From Acidimicrobiia bacterium (GTDB taxonomy: Bacteria > Actinomycetota > Acidimicrobiia > Acidimicrobiales > AC-14), in the NCBI GenBank assembly GCA_023265025.1, contig JAHFUP010000053.1, forward strand, positions 1 through 36,360: a stretch of DNA of 36,360 bases. Direction: 5' to 3'. This document shows positions 33,104 through 36,360 of the stretch, piece after piece (positions within the stretch are counted from its first letter, which is position 1; every line of letters begins with the position of its first letter). The position numbers were made by a program, and so were the translations under genes. Under the pieces are notes generated by a model. That model saw nothing but the letters and a program-made list of their open reading frames with translations, made no database searches and had not been told where the DNA came from.

Positions 33104-33458
33104 CGCAGGGCGCGTATCCCCGCGGCGGCTTCCCGCCAAGATCAGGTCGACCCTGACCGCCGGCTGAACGTCCCGGACGAGCCGGTCATCCCGTATCGCC
33201 ACGCGCGTCCCGGTCGTCGATCCGGCCAAGGGACCGGGCGGTCAAGCACGAGCGGCAATTCGTACACCGTACGGGCGCGCCCTCGCTTCCGCGGGCCTAG
33301 ACCTCGGCCCCGCCGCGCCGACCTCGCTCGACCACGTCCGGCCGGTCCCAGTAGGTCGGTCGCCGGCGGTCATGCGCGACAGCCAGGACGTGAATAAGGT
33401 CGTCTGCGACCTCCCGTTTGGGATCCATGTGGGGCGTGGAGAGGCGAGTCGGGACTCG
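33104..33458. other. Stretch without a firm gene
   Basis: Apart from one possible 43-residue minus-strand frame (33297-33428), I see nothing. Base composition is still GC-rich but codon periodicity is weak. Confidence 0.5.
33297..33428 (-). CDS. Possible small protein, 43 residues
   Basis: From ATG 33428 the frame reads MDPKREVADDLIHVLAVAHD followed by RRRPTYWDRPDVVERGRRGG and AEV. The amphipathic first half looks protein-like. There is no Shine-Dalgarno and no known family. It may be a remnant or a chance frame. Confidence 0.2.
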   Translation of the reverse strand: MDPKREVADDLIHVLAVAHDRRRPTYWDRPDVVERGRRGGAEV

Positions 33459-33650
33459 TCATCGGTCCGGCGCGAACCTCGTCGTTCGGGACCGCATATC
33501 AAAATGAGCCCCGGCCGCGTCGATCTGACGTTGATCAAGCAACCAGCGTTGGCCGTGCTCGGCGGTCGACCTCGAGGACGTCACGCGCAGCCAGTGTCGG
33601 AGGGTCTTCGGGCTGATTCCGAGCTGGGCTGCCAATTCGTTGGGCGTCAT
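33459..33650 (-). CDS. Small helix-turn-helix protein
   Basis: The protein has 63 residues. MTPNELAAQLGISPKTLRHW followed by LRV is a typical actinobacterial small HTH. EHGQRWLLDQRQIDAAGAHF matches the second half of the same small family, in which a conserved GQRW leads to the last helix. The ATG at 33650 has CAGGAG 7 nt upstream. A DNA-binding role is likely; the target is unknown. It stands alone in the accessory region. Confidence 0.65.
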   Translation of the reverse strand: MTPNELAAQLGISPKTLRHWLRVTSSRSTAEHGQRWLLDQRQIDAAGAHFDMRSRTTRFAPDR

Positions 33651-34027
33651 CGGCGACTCCTGAGCTGCAGTCGGGCGGGGGGATCGACTCCATTCTCGCT
33701 CGTGCTCGACTGAGGGGTCGTCTGTGGAACGCGCCGCAGCGGTCGTCCATCGGGACAACCACGGCGGGAACGCGTTGTACGGGGATAGCCGCAACCGCCG
33801 CGTCCGGGCGATGTTCTGAGACACCCTGACGGCTGCGCCGTGGGAACAGATCGCCGAATCGGGTGAGTTGTTTGTCCCGTCAGCCGGCGCGGTGGATGGC
33901 TGTGCGGAAGCCGTCGAGGTACTGGCGGAACACCCTGGCGGCCAGTTCAGCGGACTGAGACACTGGTTTCGACGATGGCCTTGACGTGGTCGCGAACGAT
34001 ATTCGTCGGTCACGGAGCGAGGCTGGC
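33651..34027. other. Stretch without a firm gene, possible mobile-element scars
   Basis: CTGAGACAC occurs twice here, near 33815 and 33954, in the same orientation. The minus frame ending at 33880 (SQSAELAARVFRQYLDGFRTA) looks protein-like but has no identity. I cannot name an element. Confidence 0.35.
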
Positions 34028-34705
34028 TCACCGGTCGAGCGGTCGCCCCTCTCGGCGCGGGAGGAGGCTCCAAACCAGCATGGGCACTGCGACCACGCCA
34101 GCAATGAAGCCGATCATCGACGGAGCGACGAACAGGTACCAGTACCGGTCGTGCATGTTTTCGCTCGGCAGCGAGTTGATCACGAGCCCCAGCACGTAGA
34201 CGACGATCGCGACGACTACGACCATGAATCGGACCCGCTTTTGCCGGGTCAAGGTGCTGTGGTTCACGACTGCTCCTGTCTTGTCGCCGCGGGAACGTTG
34301 CCGGGCGACGAGCGCGGCTGCGGGCACCGTCACCAGGAGAAGTACGGGCAGTCCGACCGCGATGGGAACTGCGCACGCGACCGCAGCGAGCACTGCGCCG
34401 CGGCCGACCAGTCGCATGCGCCGGTCCCATGTGCGATCTATCGCAAGGTTGGCCACCTCTAGCCTCCTGATGGGTCGTCGTTCTCCTGCTCTCCACAGGA
34501 GGTCAGCTGGCATGCCAGGACAGACGCGGGCGGCGAGACCGGCGGCCGACCGATGGCGGCCGTGGTCCTCTTCGTCGTGCTGTTGTTCCCAGAGGTCGCC
34601 CGCGATCTCCTCACGGCGGCGAGCTCGTGTCTCGGCAGGCAAGCCGACGGTGTACATCGCGCACCAGCGACGGGCGAACGCCGCGACGACGGATGCGGAG
34701 TTCAT
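34028..34705 (-). CDS. Membrane protein paired with PadR
   Basis: The protein has 225 residues. The first about 85 residues are a soluble helical region with YTVGLPAETRARRREEIAGD and LWEQ. This pattern is common in membrane proteins encoded next to PadR regulators (HAAS-like or permease-prefix). Four hydrophobic helices follow: about 100-118, 119-137, 160-180 and 190-215. Function is unknown. Its ATG overlaps the PadR stop as ATGA, so the two are co-translated and probably regulated by the PadR protein. Confidence 0.75.
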   Translation of the reverse strand: MNSASVVAAFARRWCAMYTVGLPAETRARRREEIAGDLWEQQHDEEDHGRHRSAAGLAARVCPGMPADLLWRAGERRPIRRLEVANLAIDRTWDRRMRLVGRGAVLAAVACAVPIAVGLPVLLLVTVPAAALVARQRSRGDKTGAVVNHSTLTRQKRVRFMVVVVAIVVYVLGLVINSLPSENMHDRYWYLFVAPSMIGFIAGVVAVPMLVWSLLPRREGRPLDR

Positions 34706-35058
34706 CCCGGAGCCAAACGTCGGATGACGGGTTCAGGCAGCGGCCGCTGCGCTCGCGCCATCGCCAGGGCATGCTCGCCCACGTCGGTGACGTGATACAG
34801 GCGGCGGCGTGGCCGCCCTTCGGCGACCGCGATGTCGGCGTCTTCCCACTCGCTGGCCAAGAGTCCGGCGCGCTCTAGACGTCCGAGGGCCTTGTACAAC
34901 GTGCCGTGCGAGGTCAACCGGCGGGCGTCGCGGTTCGTTTGGATCAACTTTGCGGCGGCGAAGCCATGGAAGCGCTCGGAGCCTTTGGCCTTCAGGGTGA
35001 GGGCGACATCCAAGATGTCCTCCTCGATCGCCAACAGGTGCCCGGCCTTTCGTCTCAC
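34702..35058 (-). CDS. PadR-family transcriptional regulator
   Basis: The 118-residue winged-helix protein has the core FHGFAAAKLIQTNRDARRLT then SHGTLYKALGRLERAGLLASEWE, the PadR recognition helix and wing, and RPRRRLYHVTDVGEHAL. It is a short PadR with little C-terminal dimerisation helix. The start is GTG 35058. A TACACT -10 box lies 6 nt upstream, so the mRNA is probably leaderless. A perfect palindrome sits directly upstream of the box, consistent with autorepression. Confidence 0.88.
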   Translation of the reverse strand: MRRKAGHLLAIEEDILDVALTLKAKGSERFHGFAAAKLIQTNRDARRLTSHGTLYKALGRLERAGLLASEWEDADIAVAEGRPRRRLYHVTDVGEHALAMARAQRPLPEPVIRRLAPG

Positions 35059-35064
35059 AGGCTC

Positions 35065-35070
35065 AGTGTA
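35065..35070 (-). promoter_or_regulatory. Candidate -10 box of padR-membrane protein operon
   Basis: TACACT on the minus strand, inside CTATACACTG, ends 6 nt before GTG 35058. It is AT-rich and lies next to the GAAGATATCTTC palindrome. Confidence 0.5.
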
Positions 35071-35073
35071 TAG

Positions 35074-35085
35074 GAAGATATCTTC
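35074..35085. promoter_or_regulatory. Perfect palindrome GAAGATATCTTC, probable PadR operator
   Basis: The twelve-base perfect palindrome is AT-rich in GC-rich DNA and lies in the spacer just upstream of the padR -10 box. A bound repressor there would block RNA polymerase. PadR proteins commonly bind short AT-rich palindromes at their own promoter. Confidence 0.6.
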
Positions 35086-35233
35086 GTATGCAAGACCAAC
35101 GGCTCGAGGGACTTACGGGGCACGCGACAGATCGACGGCTCTGGGTGCGCGTGGCGACTGCGCCGCTCCCCCTCGCGGTTGCTCGATCCGGAGCGGGCGC
35201 AGCCTGGCGAACACCGTCCTCAGGGGGGACGTC

Positions 35234-35630
35234 ATGGATGCTCTGCTCATCGGCTACGCCCGTGTCTCGACCGAGGAACAGGACCTCACCGGCCCAACGG
35301 GATGCGCTGGCCGCTCTCGGCGTCGGCGCTGAGCGCACCTACGTGGACCAGGGGCTGACCGGGACCAACCGGGAGCGGCCGGGGTTGCGCGTGGCCCTGG
35401 CCGCATGTCGCGCCGGCGACACCCTGGTCGTGACCAAGCTCGACCGCCTGACCCGCCCCCTCCCCGACGCCCGAACCATCGTCGAGGAGCTCACCCGCCG
35501 ACAGGTCAAGCTCAGCCTGCGCGGCGCAGTCCACGATCCCGCCGACCCGGTGGGAAGGCTGCTGTTCAACCTACTGGCCATGGTGGCCGAAGTCGCGGGC
35601 TCATGAAGGTGGCGAGGGCGAAGGGCCGCG
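35234..35630 (+). pseudogene. Decayed serine recombinase (resolvase/invertase family)
   Basis: From ATG 35234 the frame reads MDALLIGYARVSTEEQDLT, with the catalytic Ser in GYARVST. An extra G at 35291-35292 then shifts the frame. Moving back gives AQRDALAALGVGAERTYVDQ, then LVVTKLDRLTRPLPDARTIV and DPVGRLLFNLLAMVAE. After AE the usual FEADLIRMRTREG segment is deleted, and MKVARAKGR resumes in another frame at about 35602. The gene is thus inactivated by one insertion and one small deletion, and its DNA-binding end is lost. It is a trace of a transposon or other mobile element. Confidence 0.75.
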
Positions 35631-36126
35631 CTCCGGGGTCCGGCACCCCGGAGCGCCGGTGCGTCAGGTCCGCCGAGGGCGGCGTGCTCGGCGTCGACGA
35701 TGGCTCGCAGCCCGATGTGGCCCGACGCCGAGTAGTCGGCCCGGGCTCGGACGAACGCGCCCACGGCTTCGTCGGTCCGGCCGGCGCGCGGCCAGGCGGG
35801 CGGCGACGTGGGCGGGTGACGGGCACCGCCCGAGGGCGAGGCCGTAGACGACCTGGCGGGCCGGCACCGGCTCGAGGGTCGGCACCCGCTCGCCGGTCGC
35901 CGAGGTGCGTAGCCGCGCCCGCCGAGAACTACAGGGCGCCGGCGACGCCGTGGTCCTCGGGCTGGTGGCGGTCGAGGGCGTCGATGGCAGGACCAAGCAG
36001 GTCGGTCGCGGCGCGCCGGCGGTCCGCCATGGCCAGGGCCGTCGCACCGATGGCGATCGTGACGCCGCCGAACGGAATGGGGGCGGCCGGCGGCGGGCGG
36101 CGGCCCCGGCCTTCGCCGACCTGGCC
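35631..36126. other. Stretch without a recognisable intact gene
   Basis: On the minus strand two protein-like pieces in different frames stand out: TIAIGATALAMADRRRAATD with LLGPAIDALDRHQPEDHG (about 35940-36070), and AFVRARADYSASGHIGLRAI with VDAEHAALGG (about 35665-35760). They may be one helical-repeat gene broken by frameshifts. I cannot name the family. Confidence 0.35.
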
Positions 36127-36360
36127 ATGACGAGGTGGGCCGCCACCCTGTCCGGTCCGGCGACCCCCGGATCGGGGGCGCCCGGGCTGAGCGGGAGGGA
36201 GGAGGAGGTGCCGGGCCTCCTCGCCTCCGGGCTCACGAACAATGAGATCGCGGGCCGCCTCGGCCTGTCGCTCCTCATAGTGAACCGGCACGTGGCTAAC
36301 GTCTACGTGAGGCTCGGCACTCGGAACCGGCCGAGGCCACGGCTTGGGCAATGCGACGCC
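36127..36360 (+). pseudogene. LuxR-type HTH domain, partial and frameshifted at the right edge
   Basis: From 36187 the frame reads LSGREEEVPGLLASGLTNNE, then IAGRLGLSLLIVNRHVANVY and VRLGTRNR. This is a LuxR/GerE C-terminal DNA-binding domain. After NR the expected AEATAWAMRR is found only one frame over, so a base seems to be missing near 36330. No signal-sensing or ATPase domain precedes it in frame. The gene may continue past the window edge. Confidence 0.6.

Overview
The window is high-GC bacterial DNA that reads as Actinomycetota. I think class Acidimicrobiia is the best guess. The evidence is the actinobacterial housekeeping gene order, the frequent GTG starts, and the Thr/Pro linkers of TTTTLPP type in exported proteins. 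No rRNA, tRNA or CRISPR array was seen.

Region 1 (1-1419) is an eroded edge. It holds the tail of an ISL3-type transposase, a SIMPL-domain gene that lost its 5' part, and a frameshifted, cut-off rhomboid-like gene in the place where trmD would be expected after rimM.

Region 2 (1441-16644, all minus strand) is a conserved housekeeping block. Read in the direction of transcription it is rsmD-coaD, then a coiled-coil protein-DUF177-rpmF-plsX-acpP-rnc-mutM, a C45-type Ntn hydrolase, smc, a Uma2 nuclease-like gene, ftsY, and ffh-rpsP-KH-rimM. It covers protein targeting (Ffh, FtsY), ribosome assembly and rRNA modification (bS16, bL32, RimM, RsmD, RNase III), chromosome organisation (SMC), repair (MutM), and fatty acid, phospholipid and CoA supply (AcpP, PlsX, CoaD). 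Its intergenic gaps hold two families of palindromic repeats. Many genes that start a transcription unit have a TANNNT -10 box only 6-11 nt before the start codon, which suggests leaderless mRNAs.

Region 3 (16704-27963) begins with a secreted zinc-metalloprotease-like protein. It then has two convergent, tightly coupled operons. The plus-strand operon is a CaiB-like protein, an acyl-CoA ligase, an alpha/beta hydrolase and a sulfotransferase. The minus-strand operon is an SDR, a Paa-type diiron protein, an unknown protein and a benzoate-CoA-ligase-like enzyme. A Sfp-type phosphopantetheinyl transferase lies divergent from the SDR. Most gene junctions are ATGA or GTGA overlaps. This is the best candidate for an undescribed system. 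It looks like an aryl- or acyl-CoA modifying pathway, but its substrate cannot be read from the sequence.

Region 4 (27964-36360) is accessory and decaying. Apparently intact genes are a TIR-transmembrane-Ig-like protein, a secreted protein of unknown function, a SnoaL-like protein, a small HTH protein and a PadR regulator with its membrane partner. Between them lie remnants of cysS (two frameshifts), metF (tail only, with a nonsense codon), a serine recombinase and a LuxR-type regulator, plus copies of a short GC-rich repeat.
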